DNA from: Podospora pseudoanserina
Lineage: Eukaryota; Ascomycota; Sordariomycetes; Sordariales; Podosporaceae
Length of the DNA: 64,000 nt
Assembly (NCBI RefSeq): GCF_035222485.1
Contig: NC_085925.1
Coordinates: 2,356,001-2,420,000 of the forward strand
Reading direction: 5' to 3'
The notes beneath the pieces were generated by a model. It was not told where the DNA came from and did not search any database. It saw only the letters and a program-made list of their open reading frames with translations. Every line of letters begins with the position of its first letter. Position 1 is the stretch's first letter. Shown here piece after piece: positions 53,612 through 64,000 of this stretch. A program made the position numbers and the translations under genes.

Positions 53612-55887
53612 ATGCCTATCCGTGTCAAGTCGCGCCCGCAGGGTGTGCAGCGCACCGAGAGCCTGCGCACCCCTTCCCCGCGCCACAAGTTCGGCTTCGT
53701 CGCGGAGCTCCCCGACATCAGCGAGGAGGACAGCTTCCGAGATGTTGTCAAGAAGCTTTCCGTGTGAGTATTTTCTACGGCATCTCCCCAATTGGTCTTT
53801 TACTGATCATCTTGTCAGCTATATTGCCGACACCGTGGTTTTGCCCAGCACTTTCGAGCAGCTGAGGACCACTGCTGCCGGAGATGGCCTTCGTGCGCTC
53901 GTTGACCATCTCGGCCGAACATGCACTCACCCCGCCATTGTGAATGCCCTCCTCGCCCTGAAGTGGCACTATGGCACCAGCGTCGAGGATAAGGGCTTGA
54001 TGGACGCCAGAGCCAACGCCTGCGAGATTGTCGCTTGGCGCTTTCTGACCCACCTGTCCGAGAGGGAGGCTGTCGATTATTGTCTCTATGAGATCCCAGA
54101 CCCCAAAGATGTCGAGAGCCACAGCCCAACTGATGAAGAGGAGGGCGAGGTTGACGAGCACAGTGCGCTTCTGGCCCAGGCCTTACACAGCAGTGTCGGT
54201 TCATCCCGTAGGACACCCCATAGCGCAAGCACCAAGCGCAACCTCTTGCTCAGTTCCATCTCGCGCCTGACTATGAGCATGACGGGAGACGATGAAGGTG
54301 GCGAGGGAGAGGAGGAGGATCCAACCGCCAACTTCACCAACCTCAATGCCTTGGAGATTGCCGCTATTGCCGACGCCAAGCGATTCCTCAGCCAGGCTGT
54401 TGTCCAGAAGATCATCACCGGCATCTGGGAAGGCTCCATCATCTTCTGGAAAGACCTCAGCGTGCACTCGGAGAAGAAGCCTCAGTTCTACAACCCCAGC
54501 ACGGCCGACCCATTCTCTCGTCTCAGAGTCCCCAAGTATCTCAAGTCTTTCGAAGTTTTATTTTTCCTCACCTTTTTGGGCCTCTACTATGGCGTTTTGG
54601 TCGAGCGGGATCCCACCCGCATCACGCCCCTGGAAATCTTCTTGTACATCTGGTTTGCCGCCTTTGCTTTGGACGAGCTGAGCGAGTGGATTGATGCCGG
54701 CTCCATTTTTTATGCTACCGACATATGGAACGTGTTTGACATGGCCATGATAGCAATCGGCGCCACCTTTGTCGGCTTGCGTATTGTTGGCTTGGAAACT
54801 CACAACGAGGAAATGGTGAACCTTTCCTTCAACGTCTTGGCGCTGGAAGCTCTCTTCATGGTTCCAAGGGTCTTTTCTATCCTGAGCTTGAGTCCATACT
54901 GGGGTGTAAGTCGATATCCTGAGCCGAACAGCTGATTGAAAGAGAAAGCGCTGACAGCCACACCAGACCTTGATTCCTTGCCTCAAAGAAATGGGCAAAG
55001 ATTTCATCAAATTCATGGTCCTCGTCGTAGTCATCTACTGTGGCTTCCTAACCACCTTCTCCCTTCTCGGGCGCGAACACCTGTCGCTTCACGACATGGT
55101 CATGTCCCTGACCAAGATCTTCTTTGGTTCCAGCTTCGTCGGCTTCGACCTGATCCCCAAAATGGACACCCTGCTCGGCCCTCCCCTCATGATCATCTTC
55201 ATCACCCTTAGTTCCATTCTGCTCACCGGCTCCCTGACGGGTATGCTCTCCAACAGCTTCTCCCGCGTCATCACCCATGCCCGAGAGGAATACCTCTACG
55301 TCTACAGCGTCTACGTCCTCGAAGCTTCGACTAGCAATCGGCTCACCCACTTTTATCCTCCGTTCAACCTCCTCGCCGTCCTCATCTTCCGCCCCCTTCG
55401 CCTCTTCCTCCCATCCGACAACAAGTTCCGTGCCGCGCGCATTCTCTTGCTCAAGGCAACTCACCTCCCCATCGTTGCCGTCATTGAATTCTACGAGTGG
55501 CTTACAATCGGCTCGTCAAAGGGGACGCAATACAGCGGTTTCCGCGGCCCCAGACAGGCCGTGATCGGGAGCCCTCATCCGGCTGCTGCGAAGAGGTTTG
55601 CGCAGGCTAGGCTGTCGAATAACAGCTTGCGGGCTGATAACAATAATCATCTGTCGCAGTTGAGACCGCCAGCGATTACGGCCATTTCCGAGGGCGCAAT
55701 TGCCGGTCGGAGGGCGCAGCAGCAGGCGGTGGACGAGGCGGTGGAGGGGAGGGCGTTTGGGCAGCATGAGGGGGATGTGGAGGCGAGGATTGCGGATTTG
55801 ACGGCTAAGATTGACAGGCTGACGGAGCTGGTGCTCACGTTGCAGACGCAGTCGAGCACGACGTTGGGGAATGTGGGTGTGGCTTAG
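53612..55887 (+). CDS. TRP-like cation channel, YVC1 family
   Basis: Three exons, 53612-53763, 53819-54905 and 54967-55887, with introns of 55 bp (53764-53818) and 61 bp (54906-54966), encode 719 residues. A soluble N-terminal half with an acidic patch (about 220-240) precedes six hydrophobic segments between about 350 and 560, including FEVLFFLTFLGLYYGVLV, IFLYIWFAAFALDELSEW and the last helix MIIFITLSSILLTGSLTGML with the preceding pore region (SLTKIFFGSSFVGFD). A C-terminal coiled coil EARIADLTAKIDRLTELVL closes the protein. Homologues (YVC1 type) release Ca2+ from vacuoles. The ATG at 53612 is chosen because the upstream frame is not conserved-looking. Confidence 0.88.
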
Positions 55888-56420
55888 TAGGCTGCGGACA
55901 TGGACGTTGATGTTGGGTTGTGAAGGTATGTACGGAGGGATTTTGATTTCTCTTGCGTCAGGTCAGGATTGTTTTGTATGAGGGTTGACATTAGGGAGAG
56001 GACTTGGCCAGAGGTAGTTGTTTGCTTGCCGGTCGGTGGTTGTGCTTGTTTGGATACTGTTTAGCGTTGGATGTAATAATGCTGATGAGATACGAGGGTA
56101 TGAATATGGATAATGAAATATGAAATATCTCGTCTGAACTTTCTTTGGGACACCAGGGTGAGGTGCGCTAAGGTTTCATTGTCGGAGCTATGGGTAAAAA
56201 GGCCTGGGTCAAGATGAAGTACGAAACAAAAGATTATGCTGTATAAATGCCATCTCGAAGAGCTCACCGGGCAGCGAAGAGGAAAACAAGGCGCAAGAGG
56301 GCTGATTAATAAGCAGAGATTGAAAGGCACCTGCTCTGCCGCCTGCCCGCCATCCAACCGTTTGACGCAAACAACACCGACTTTCCTCTGCCACCATCGG
56401 AACCATCAGAAACGACCACA
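55888..56420. other. intergenic, promoter side of the HET gene
   Basis: No supported gene. Confidence 0.4.
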
Positions 56421-58271
56421 ATGGAGAGCGAAGCTCATGCTGTCTATAGGGGACAGCCCCTCGATCTGGATGACTCTTTTCGTCTTTTGCAACTCCTACC
56501 AGGCCATCTCGACGAGCCTGTCAGAATCCGCCTGTTCAGTGCTCAACTCAGTGCCGCTCCTTCCTACGAGGCCCTGTCTTACACATGGGGAGATCCAACT
56601 TTGACATCTGTGATCGAGGCACTCTCTGACAAGGGCGAGGATGAGCACAAGCCGGGTGTCGAATTCCGCAGCACGGCCAACTGCCATGCGGCCCTCAAGC
56701 GTCTTCGAAACCCCGATGCCAACCGAGTTCTTTGGGTCGATTCGGTCTGCATCAACCAGTCACATATCCCAGAGCGAAACCACCAGGTCAATCTCATGGC
56801 AGGTATCTACCGAGCAGCTTCCAGGGTTGTTGTTTACCTTGGCGAGAGCGATGAGAATAGTGTCGTGGTACTTTCATGGGTTCGAGAACTCGACCAACCA
56901 TCCGATTTCGGCAACGGGAGCGGTGCTTTGCCACCTAGCAAAGAGGCGGTTGAAGGATTTTTCAGAAGGCCGTGGTTCCATCGCATTTGGGTTATCCAGG
57001 AGATTAGTCTTGCACAAAAGGCAGTTGTTGTTTGCGGGAAGGATGAGGTTGACTGGGGAAGCTTCACTGTTCTTTACCAACACAACGAGAATGCGACACG
57101 GGCAGGCCGGCTTGAGTTGCCATACCCCGTCACGTTTGCGAGCCGGTACAACAAGCCATACCGGGATGGCGCTATGACGTACGCCAGGAGGCTGGTGCGG
57201 ATGCTTGGAAGATCACGGCATTGTGAGGCGACGGATCCGCGGGATAAGTTGTATGCCATCATCCCGCTGGTGAATATCCGAGATGGCTCAAGGACGGAGG
57301 AGTCGTGGGGAGACGTTCTGGGGATCAGTGTGGACTATTCATTGTCTGTTGATCGGGTGTTCACTGACACGGCCGTTGCGTTGCTCAACCAACAAGTTCC
57401 GCTTGACGACGTTCTTCGCCATCACGTACCGGGCCATGAGGCACGAGGTCTGTCTTCGTGGGTACCAGATTGGAGGATTCAGCGGGAGAATGGCTGGCGT
57501 CATGCAAATTATGAGCGGATATTTAAGGGGTTTCCCGGATTTCGAGGACACCCAGTTGAATTGATGTTTGATGGGGTCCCGGGAATCATTTTGGACAAGA
57601 ATGGAACGCGACCAGCCGTGGTCGGATATACGGATTCCTCCACGGAAAGGTGCCCGATACGTGTGCACGCCATCAATGTTGGGAATATCATCAAGACTGG
57701 CCCTGTTTGCTCAGTTGCTGATGATTTCTTTCCTGTTTCAAACTGGAAGCAACTTGTTGAAGAGGCGCGGCGACAGGGATCAGTCGTGCCAAAATTGGAG
57801 AGACTCATGGAGATAATGATTGCTTTGAAGTTGGGGTATCCAAATTCTGTCCCGCGAGGTGTTCGGCTTATTGAGCGGTATAACGAGCAAATGGAAAAGG
57901 GGACGTGTCCGAGGAAGCCGTTAAGGCAGGTGATTGGTGAGACGGCATCTCGTAGTGGGGCGAGGGCTCGGCATGAGATGGATGCGATCTTGTCAGTTTG
58001 CGATGGGAAGAGGCTTGCGATTACTGATGGTGGGTTTGTTGCTGTTGTACCGGGGAACGCGGAGGTTGATGATGCTGTTTGGGTGTTGGATCGGGTCAGG
58101 ATGCCGTTTGTTTGTAGGAGGACCGGGTCTGGGGAGGCAAATGTGGTGAGGCTTATTGGAGCTTCTTTCTTTTTTGGTATCATGGAGTTGGAAGCTATGA
58201 AAGAACATGTAAGTGACGTGCGGGCTAAGGCGGAGGTTATGAGGCGGGTGGAGGAGCTGGTTGTTGAATGA
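56421..58271 (+). CDS. HET-domain (heterokaryon incompatibility-type) protein
   Basis: A single uninterrupted exon of 616 residues. The HET domain begins with YEALSYTWGDP (about 48-58), then WVDSVCINQ (about 110), ERNHQVNLMAGIY and VVVYLGE (about 118-145), and FFRRPWFHRIWVIQEI (about 178-193). The C-terminal part is the long variable region usual in the family and ends FVCRRTGSG, IGASFFFGIMELEA. HET-domain proteins act as cytosolic effectors or sensors in nonself recognition between fungal individuals and can trigger cell death; the HET domain is TIR-like in fold. A decayed paralogue lies 8 kb upstream (47570-48794) on the other strand. Confidence 0.92.
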   Translation: MESEAHAVYRGQPLDLDDSFRLLQLLPGHLDEPVRIRLFSAQLSAAPSYEALSYTWGDPTLTSVIEALSDKGEDEHKPGVEFRSTANCHAALKRLRNPDANRVLWVDSVCINQSHIPERNHQVNLMAGIYRAASRVVVYLGESDENSVVVLSWVRELDQPSDFGNGSGALPPSKEAVEGFFRRPWFHRIWVIQEISLAQKAVVVCGKDEVDWGSFTVLYQHNENATRAGRLELPYPVTFASRYNKPYRDGAMTYARRLVRMLGRSRHCEATDPRDKLYAIIPLVNIRDGSRTEESWGDVLGISVDYSLSVDRVFTDTAVALLNQQVPLDDVLRHHVPGHEARGLSSWVPDWRIQRENGWRHANYERIFKGFPGFRGHPVELMFDGVPGIILDKNGTRPAVVGYTDSSTERCPIRVHAINVGNIIKTGPVCSVADDFFPVSNWKQLVEEARRQGSVVPKLERLMEIMIALKLGYPNSVPRGVRLIERYNEQMEKGTCPRKPLRQVIGETASRSGARARHEMDAILSVCDGKRLAITDGGFVAVVPGNAEVDDAVWVLDRVRMPFVCRRTGSGEANVVRLIGASFFFGIMELEAMKEHVSDVRAKAEVMRRVEELVVE

Positions 58272-58696
58272 TGATGGGACGTGATATCGTGAGTGCCCTC
58301 ACCTTGGGGACCAATGATGCCGCTGATACATCTTTTTCCAGATGGTGCACATCCAACTACCTCCAGACTGTGTGTAGGAAATTTCCTCCTCGTGTCAAGA
58401 CAGGAGACCCAACGGAGTTTGGAGATCAGGGATGTCCTGATTCCGATCTAGTGATAGTTACCCCTGCTCTTCAACACTGCCAAGAGCACTAGAAAGGCCC
58501 ACGAGTGGGCTTTGATGCCCCCGGTGATTGGGTCACCAAGTGCCAGCGCCTTCCCCCTGGAATAGCGTGACATCGCTCGGGTCTGGCCGCCGTCTACCCT
58601 GTTCGTTCTCCTAACCTTGTTGATGGATGCCGAAATCCTTCCTCTTCTAAATTTTTCTTCCAGTAATGGTTCATCAACATCGACTCAGACATCGCC
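58272..58696. other. intergenic between HET and lectin-like gene
   Basis: No gene. Presumed promoter of the next gene. Confidence 0.4.
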
Positions 58697-60704
58697 ATGG
58701 CCGATACTCAAGTGGAAGCCGATAATGACTCGTGGAGCGTCAAGAAAAAGGAGCTGCTGACAGAGCAGCCTGGTCTTGAGGTCGTCCCGCAAGAGCTTCT
58801 CGAGAGCAAGGATCATTTGGCACAAGCTCGCCCACCAGAGACCGCAAAATACCCAGTCTCGCCAACGGTTTCGACTCACGATGCAAAATTCAAGATTGAG
58901 AGCGGCCCGAGGACCGGAGATTGCTCTCCTGAGCCCGTAAGCACCAACTTTCCCGAGGTGGCGGATCCGCGACAGGTTGAGGCGGCCAATCAAGCTAGGC
59001 ACTCCTCACGACAGAGACGGAGGAGATTGATCATCATCGGAAGCGTTGTCCTGGTCGTAATTTGCGTCGGTGCTGTTCTGGGCGGGGTGTTGGGCAGCAG
59101 GGCCGCCAGTCAACGAGGGTCCATGGGAGAGAAGGCAGCTACAACAACGGGTCCTGCAAGTCCAAGCAGCGCGGACAAGACGGCTCTTGGGTACCAAGCT
59201 ATTATGGATCGCAGCTCCCTAGCCGTGACAGCGAGAAGAAGGCGAGATGGAAGCACTGAGGGTTGGTTGTTCTACGAAGACCAGGGTGGTGAACCGCAAA
59301 TGCTCCGATGGGATACGAAGCGAGGAGGCATGCTGAAGGCCACCAACGAGTTTACAATAAAGGAGCCAGCCTCGTACCTAACTTCAAGGGCTACAGGGAT
59401 GGCTGCAACTACGATTCTCCAAGGTCCTGAGGACAATGTTTGTCAACCTTCCTTGTGTAACTTTTATGGCACGCCTGCACTTACACTGACCATATTCCAC
59501 AGCCTAGGATCCTTCTGCTCGTCAGCAAGATATTCGATAGAGGATTTCAAGCCGATTCAGATCCCAATTTGCCAGGCAGAGGTTCGGTAGTGTTTGGTTA
59601 TGAACTGGACCGGGACGGTAATCTCGGCAACACAAGCCGTATAGGGGATCATGCACTGATCGTCAACAAACAGGACAGTATGGAGGTCCGCTTATCGAGT
59701 GCGTCCACTGTGACAGCTTACTGGCCTTGGATTATTCACGGGTCTGGAGGATCTCCTGCATCTGGCCCGTCTCAGGTCGATAACCCGGTTGTGAAGGTGA
59801 TAGAGGCGCGCAATCAGATGGGCGACAATTTTGCGCAAGGACCAGATTGGGCCTTCCGAAACTTGTCTATAGGGGGAAAGGTAAATACCAAGGTCTCAAT
59901 CGTTCCTCTCAGTGCCGACTTCAAGAAGTCATCAGACCCAAACTATGACAAGGAACCGCGAAACGGGTACGGCATGTTTTACCACGATCCAGACGACCGT
60001 CTCAAGTTCGTGCACCGAAGTTGGGGCACTGAGAGATCGCCAGCATTTTATCTACCTCAGCGTAAGACTTTTCGTCATCTTTCTTTTCCCCTTCTCTTCC
60101 AAAGCTAAAGGAAACCCGAACCGCGACAGTTCCCGATAAGAGGCTCCCGACCGATGATCAACTAGGGAGATCAGCCATCTCGGCTTTTGCCGTGGCGAAG
60201 CGGCCGCCAGAAAAGATCTCGACAAGCACCCAGCAAGCCACTTTTACTCTAATGATTCCCACTGAGACCGTTAATCTAGAAGTGGTGGTATGGGCTGGGA
60301 CGGTGGCGACCCCAGAACCAACGGCCCTCGTGGATGCCGAGCTGCCTCCGAACAGCGTGGATGTCGGCGTTGCCTACATCAACCAAAATCGACAGTTTGA
60401 GCTCCTGTTTATGTCGACCAATACCGGATACAGTAACTGGTACACAATTGATACAACGGAAGTCAACAAGCTGGCGCCACCAGATCTCTTTACTGATGTT
60501 GCCTGTCTCACCTTGGCAAGCGGCGCTGTTGCTGAAGATGGGGAGGAGTGGTTGCTGCCACGGGATCAGGATGAGGAGGGGACCATCGCTACGTGCTTTT
60601 ACCAGAGCGGCTCCAAGGTGGTCAAGGTGAGGTGGATTGGGGAAATGTGGGACACCAAGTGGGATGTTGAGTGGTTACCTATTCCGACGGGGGATTCTGG
60701 GTGA
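58697..60704 (+). CDS. single-span membrane protein with lectin-like ectodomain, one frame in doubt
   Basis: Exon 1 (58697-59437) encodes a charged N-terminus, a basic patch RQRRRR and one membrane segment at about residues 114-136, then a Ser/Thr linker: a type II topology. A 65-bp intron (59438-59502) leads to exon 2 with LLLVSKIFDRGF, RGSVVFGYELDRDGNLGNTS and YGMFYHDPDDRLKFVHRSWG. A third part (about 60107-60704) reads RLPTDDQLGRSAISAFAVA, PPNSVDVGVAYINQNRQFEL and GSKVVKVRWIGEMWDTKW. The repeated beta-blades resemble fungal fucose-specific-lectin-like propellers (inference). At the second intron (60062 to about 60104 or 60110) the predicted splice gives a frame that stops at 60135, one base off the conserved continuation. 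It follows the HET gene on the same strand. Confidence 0.6.
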
Positions 60705-60913
60705 GAAAGGGGCGTTGGTTGTACGCACATGGGCGGGCAAGGCAACATATTTGAGGGTTGGATACACGATGGAAAACATACTCGCTACGAATACGACATA
60801 ATAGACACAAGGATTGAGCTAAGACTCTTCCGGCCATTCTTGGAACACTGGAGCTGACAGTGCGTTGGCTACTACTCTGAACATACACATCACACCACAC
60901 ACGTCCAAAACAG
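60705..60913. other. intergenic
   Basis: No feature seen. Confidence 0.4.
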
Positions 60914-61530
60914 GTGAGTGCTCGCTATCGCCAAACAACTGCTAACCCAGCGCAGGCTTCCTTCTGTGATCAGCACCGTTATACCCTATTGCGGCATTGC
61001 TCGAAATACCTCATTTTGTGCCAACTGGCTTGTCTGCACTGCCGATGCCTGGTCGCGGCATCGGAATCTTTTGGCTGCGAGCACGGCCCCCATTGGGAAA
61101 TCGTCAAATCATGTCCCCAACCGTTACACGACGTGCATACGGGCATCGTTCCTGATCGATCCCGCTTCCGTGTCATTGGGTGGCCCCCTGGTCGCAAGTG
61201 GACGGCTGAAGACGTGGACGCCTCGCTGTTGGAAGCGTATATGCACAGCGAGCTTGGCGACTGCTACGCTAGGTCGTGGTCTTGCTCGTCAGCATTTTCC
61301 TCATTGGGCCACTCGTTTTGTGAATGGGTATCATGACCACGGTTCAGATGGAAAGAGGCGGCATGGCAGCCATAACCGAATATACCCGAGCGGTCAAATC
61401 CACTACCGTGCCGCGAATTACAACTTGGTGGCTTTTTGGTGGTGGCACGACGGGTCGATATTGTGGATTTTTGGAGGACCATGGACCATGGTTGGGTGAA
61501 CGGCAGGGCACACGAACTGCGTGATATCGG
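60914..61530 (+). pseudogene. small membrane protein relic
   Basis: First frame: GPHWEIVKSCPQPLHDVHTG, RFRVIGWPPGRKWTAEDVDA and AYMHSELGDCYAR. Second frame: VVVLLVSIFLIGPLVL (a membrane helix), a stop, then MGIMTTVQMERGGMAAITEY and TVPRITTWWLFG. Together these look like one short protein with a soluble Trp/Pro-rich domain and at least one membrane span. There is a frame change near 61273 and a TGA at about 61321. I know similar uncharacterised fungal proteins only vaguely. It sits directly after the HET and lectin-like genes. Confidence 0.45.
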
Positions 61531-61696
61531 ACGAGGGGCGGACGGGCATACGAGTGTGACTGTTGGGCCTTGGTGCTGTTGTTTGTGGTACAGAAATGTC
61601 TGGCGCCGTGGAGGATATAATGTCTCAGACGTCTCGATGCCTTTCACCTTTTCTTTGCGCTTCTAGCGACAGGTCACAGCAGCATCATCATCCAAC

Positions 61697-63444
61697 ATGA
61701 CGGACAGCAACGACCCACCAACAACAGCAACCTACACCCAGTTCGCCTGCATCGGCGCAGGCTTCTCAGGCATCGGCCTCGGCGCCACCCTGAAGCTCAA
61801 ACACAACATCACCGACATCCGCATCTTTGAACGAGAAGCTGAGCTGGGCGGCACCTGGCATCTAAACCAATATCCCGGTATATCTATCTTCCTTCCTTTC
61901 TTCTCCCCTTTGACCTGTGTTAACACCACCCCAGGAGCCGCCTGCGACATCCCCTCCTCCCTCTACACCTTCTCCTTCGCCCCTTGCCCCCAATGGACCT
62001 CCACCTCCCTCCCCACCGCCCCCCAAATCAAGTCTTACCTCGTCTCCATCGCGGAAAAATACTCCCTCCTCCCAGGCAGAATAACATTTTGCTCGTCGGT
62101 CCAACAATGCGAATGGCTTCCCAGCCCCATCTCCCGATGGCGACTGACGGTCCTCTCCCACAACGCCATCTCCCACCACGAATGCCAGTTTCTTTTTTCC
62201 GGAACTGGGATTTTGTTCCATCCGAAAACATCCTCTTTTTTCTCCCTCCCCGGTGCCGGGTCGTTTTCTGGGACGGTGATGCATTCTGCTAGGTGGGACC
62301 ACAGTGTTGACCTCGGCAACAAAAAGGTGATGTTGTTTGGGAACGGGTGTTCCGCTTCGCAGATTGTACCGGCGTTGCTTGGGAGGAACAACAACGCTGA
62401 GGTTTGCTCTTCCGGACGTGACTATAATGTTGATAAGATAACGCAGTTTGTCCACTCGAGGCATTATGTCATTCCCTCCTTGGCAGAGCTTTTTCCTTTG
62501 GCGCTTCTGGAACGGCTGCCGCGCGGGCTTCAAAGGTTGTTGTGTATCTTGATTGGGGAGATGGATTTCATCGCGATGAGGGAGAACAAGGTTGGGAGGT
62601 GGATCAGACGGAAAAAAACGGAGGAGGTGAAAAGGTATATGAGGGAGACGGTGCCGGAGAGGTATAGCGATTTGGTGGTGCCGGAGGGGGTTGAGTTTGG
62701 GTACAAGAGACGGGTGTATGACCCGGGGTATTTGAGGGCGTTGCATGATGAACGGGTTGAGTTGGTTGGGGAGCGGGTTGTGGAGGTGGTACCTGAGGGA
62801 GTGAAGACGGAAGGGGGGAGGTTGGTGGAGGGGGATGTGATTGTGCTGGCGACGGGGTTTGAGACGAATAGGTTTTTGGAGGGGGTTGAGGTGGTTGGGA
62901 GGGGGGGGGAGAGGTTGGGGGACCATTGGGGGGAGGATGTGAGTGATGGGGATAGTCTGGATGGGAAGAAGGGGGTGAAGGGGGTGGGTGCTTATGAGAC
63001 GGTGGCGGTGGGGGGGTTTCCGAATTTCTTTATGTTGGCTGGTGAGTTTTCTTGTCTCTGTTGGGTTTGGGGGGATATCTTACTGACATGCGATGAAAAG
63101 GACCAAACTCTGTCACGGGACACACCTCTGTTATCATCGCCATCGAGAACGCCATCACGCTCGCGATGAACGTTATCAAGCCTATTCTCTCCAAAGGGAG
63201 TAAAGTGAAAGAAGTGGAAGTAACACCCGAGGCGGAGAGGCAGTGGGTGAGCAATGTGCAGGACGAGTTGAACAACAAGACGATCTGGGGCGGTGGAGGT
63301 AACAAGACCGCGGCGGAGTCGTGGTATGTCAAGCTTGATGAGAAGACGGGCAAGAGGTGGAACGCGATGTTGTACCCGGGATATCAGCTCGGTGCCTGGT
63401 ACCGGGCGAGGAAGCCTAGGAAGGAAGATTGGGTGTATCAGTAG
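61697..63444 (+). CDS. flavin monooxygenase, Baeyer-Villiger type
   Basis: Three exons, 61697-61877, 61935-63041 and 63101-63444, with introns of 57 bp (61878-61934) and 59 bp (63042-63100), encode 543 residues. The FAD-binding Rossmann motif IGAGFSGIGLG (about 17-27) is followed by GGTWHLNQYPGAACD, the BVMO-type fingerprint FSGTVMHSARWD, the NADPH-binding LFGNGCSASQ, VIVLATGFETNRF, and the C-terminal LAGPNSVTGHTSVI split by intron 2. Such enzymes insert oxygen next to ketones or hydroxylate N or S. No metabolite genes adjoin it, so the substrate is unknown. The 3' half of exon 2 is strongly G-rich on the coding strand. Confidence 0.9.
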
Positions 63445-63847
63445 TGCTGAAAGGCATGATGGACAAGTACCAGCATCTGCACAGTAATTTTCTTTTTTTC
63501 TACATTAACATCTACTTTGGCATGCCCTGCAGAGAAAAAGATACTCTTCAGCTTCGCAAAGCTGGCCAACCTTTTTGATCTCAAACACAATTCGCCATGC
63601 CATCTGATTCCTTGCTTCACCGCACCATATCGCACAAGATGTCCGCCAGTACTAAAACATTATATTGAATACCCGCTATCTTCGAAAAGGTAATCTATAC
63701 CCTACTACTTCCTAGAGAAACCCTCACCAATGCCACCAAACTACCACATGTCCAGTCTGCCCACCAACCTTAGCGGTAGCCAACCAGAGTTAACAACCAA
63801 GCAATCACCAAACCACCCTCACCACCCTCACCAATCCTCACCTATCC
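63445..63847. other. convergent intergenic region
   Basis: Between the 3' ends of the monooxygenase gene and the gene at the right edge. Near 63795-63850 there is a simple CCTCACCA-type repeat tract. Confidence 0.45.
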
Positions 63848-64000
63848 TCACCACCAACGCCCCCAAATCCCCATCGGCCACGCCCCCCTTCCACTTCTCG
63901 GCCGAATCCAATCATCCCTCACCTCATGAAAACTCCACCCCAACCCCGCCTCCCCATCCCCCTCCCTCCAAGCCTCAACCCCCATCTCCTGGTACTGCGA
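63848..64000 (-). CDS. 3' end of a gene running off the right edge
   Basis: The minus-strand frame is open from the window edge: SQYQEMGVEAWREGDGEAG, then LGWSFHEVRDDWIRPRSGRG and AWPMGIWGRWW, then TGA at 63848-63850. Composition is protein-like (Trp, Arg, Asp mixed). The family is not recognised. The rest of the gene lies outside the window. Confidence 0.5.
   Translation of the reverse strand, partial: SQYQEMGVEAWREGDGEAGLGWSFHEVRDDWIRPRSGRGAWPMGIWGRWW

Noticed and set aside
60918-61499. 193-codon plus-strand frame
   Set aside because: The frame at 60914 and its continuation carry the recognisable protein blocks; this one is the overlapping shadow.
61862-62926. 354-codon minus-strand frame antisense to the monooxygenase
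   Set aside because: Pro/His-rich low-complexity text opposite a G-rich coding strand; no domain.

Overview
The window reads as nuclear DNA of a filamentous ascomycete, most likely a Sordariomycete and perhaps Sordariales (inference from gene content). The direct signs are short GT-AG introns of about 50-140 bp with CTAAC-like branch points, a Zn2Cys6 regulator, HET-domain genes, a CCCTAA-type telomeric motif, highly reducing and type III polyketide synthases, and AT-rich, heavily decayed stretches that look like the product of repeat-induced point mutation (not computed).

Left arm, 1-16.6 kb. A PIF1-type helicase (2087-4420, minus) and a small two-exon protein with a repeated GKQFT motif (7157-7535, minus) look intact. 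An NmrA-like reductase gene, a GNAT gene and a small Cys/His-rich protein gene are recognisable but broken. Two LTR fossils and long gene-poor, AT-rich stretches lie between them.

Centre, 16.7-35.7 kb. This is a compact secondary-metabolite cluster: 14-TM MFS exporter (minus), CYP52-like P450 (plus), small membrane protein (minus), DUF829/PaxU-like hydrolase (minus), chalcone-synthase-like type III PKS (minus), a 15-exon highly reducing type I PKS (plus; KS-AT-DH-cMT-ER-KR-ACP, 2548 residues, no release domain) and a Zn2Cys6 regulator (minus). The MFS/P450 pair and the type III PKS/HR-PKS pair each share a divergent promoter, and both promoters carry TCGG-N4-CCGA palindromes. The simplest reading is that the HR-PKS builds a reduced, C-methylated chain, the type III PKS takes it as starter and closes an aromatic or pyrone ring (alkylresorcinol-type product), the P450 oxidises the chain, and the MFS exports the product. 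The type III PKS shows one apparent single-base frame break, so the cluster is either silenced or affected by an assembly error.

Right flank, 36-43 kb. This is a gene graveyard with remnants of an aldo-keto reductase, a P450 C-terminus, a CorA-like membrane protein and an FTA2-like kinase fold, plus a third LTR copy in the opposite orientation.

Right arm, 43-64 kb. Here are an LPXTG-type membrane protein, a secreted CE3/SGNH esterase next to a tRNA-like Pol III unit, a small secreted protein with an overlapping tyrosinase fragment, a decayed HET paralogue, an F-box-like gene, a GH5 mannanase, a YVC1/TRP-like cation channel, an intact HET protein, a lectin-like membrane protein, a small membrane-protein relic, a Baeyer-Villiger-type monooxygenase and the 3' end of a gene running off the right edge. 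Several of these genes have a single apparent one-base frame break, which recurs across the window.
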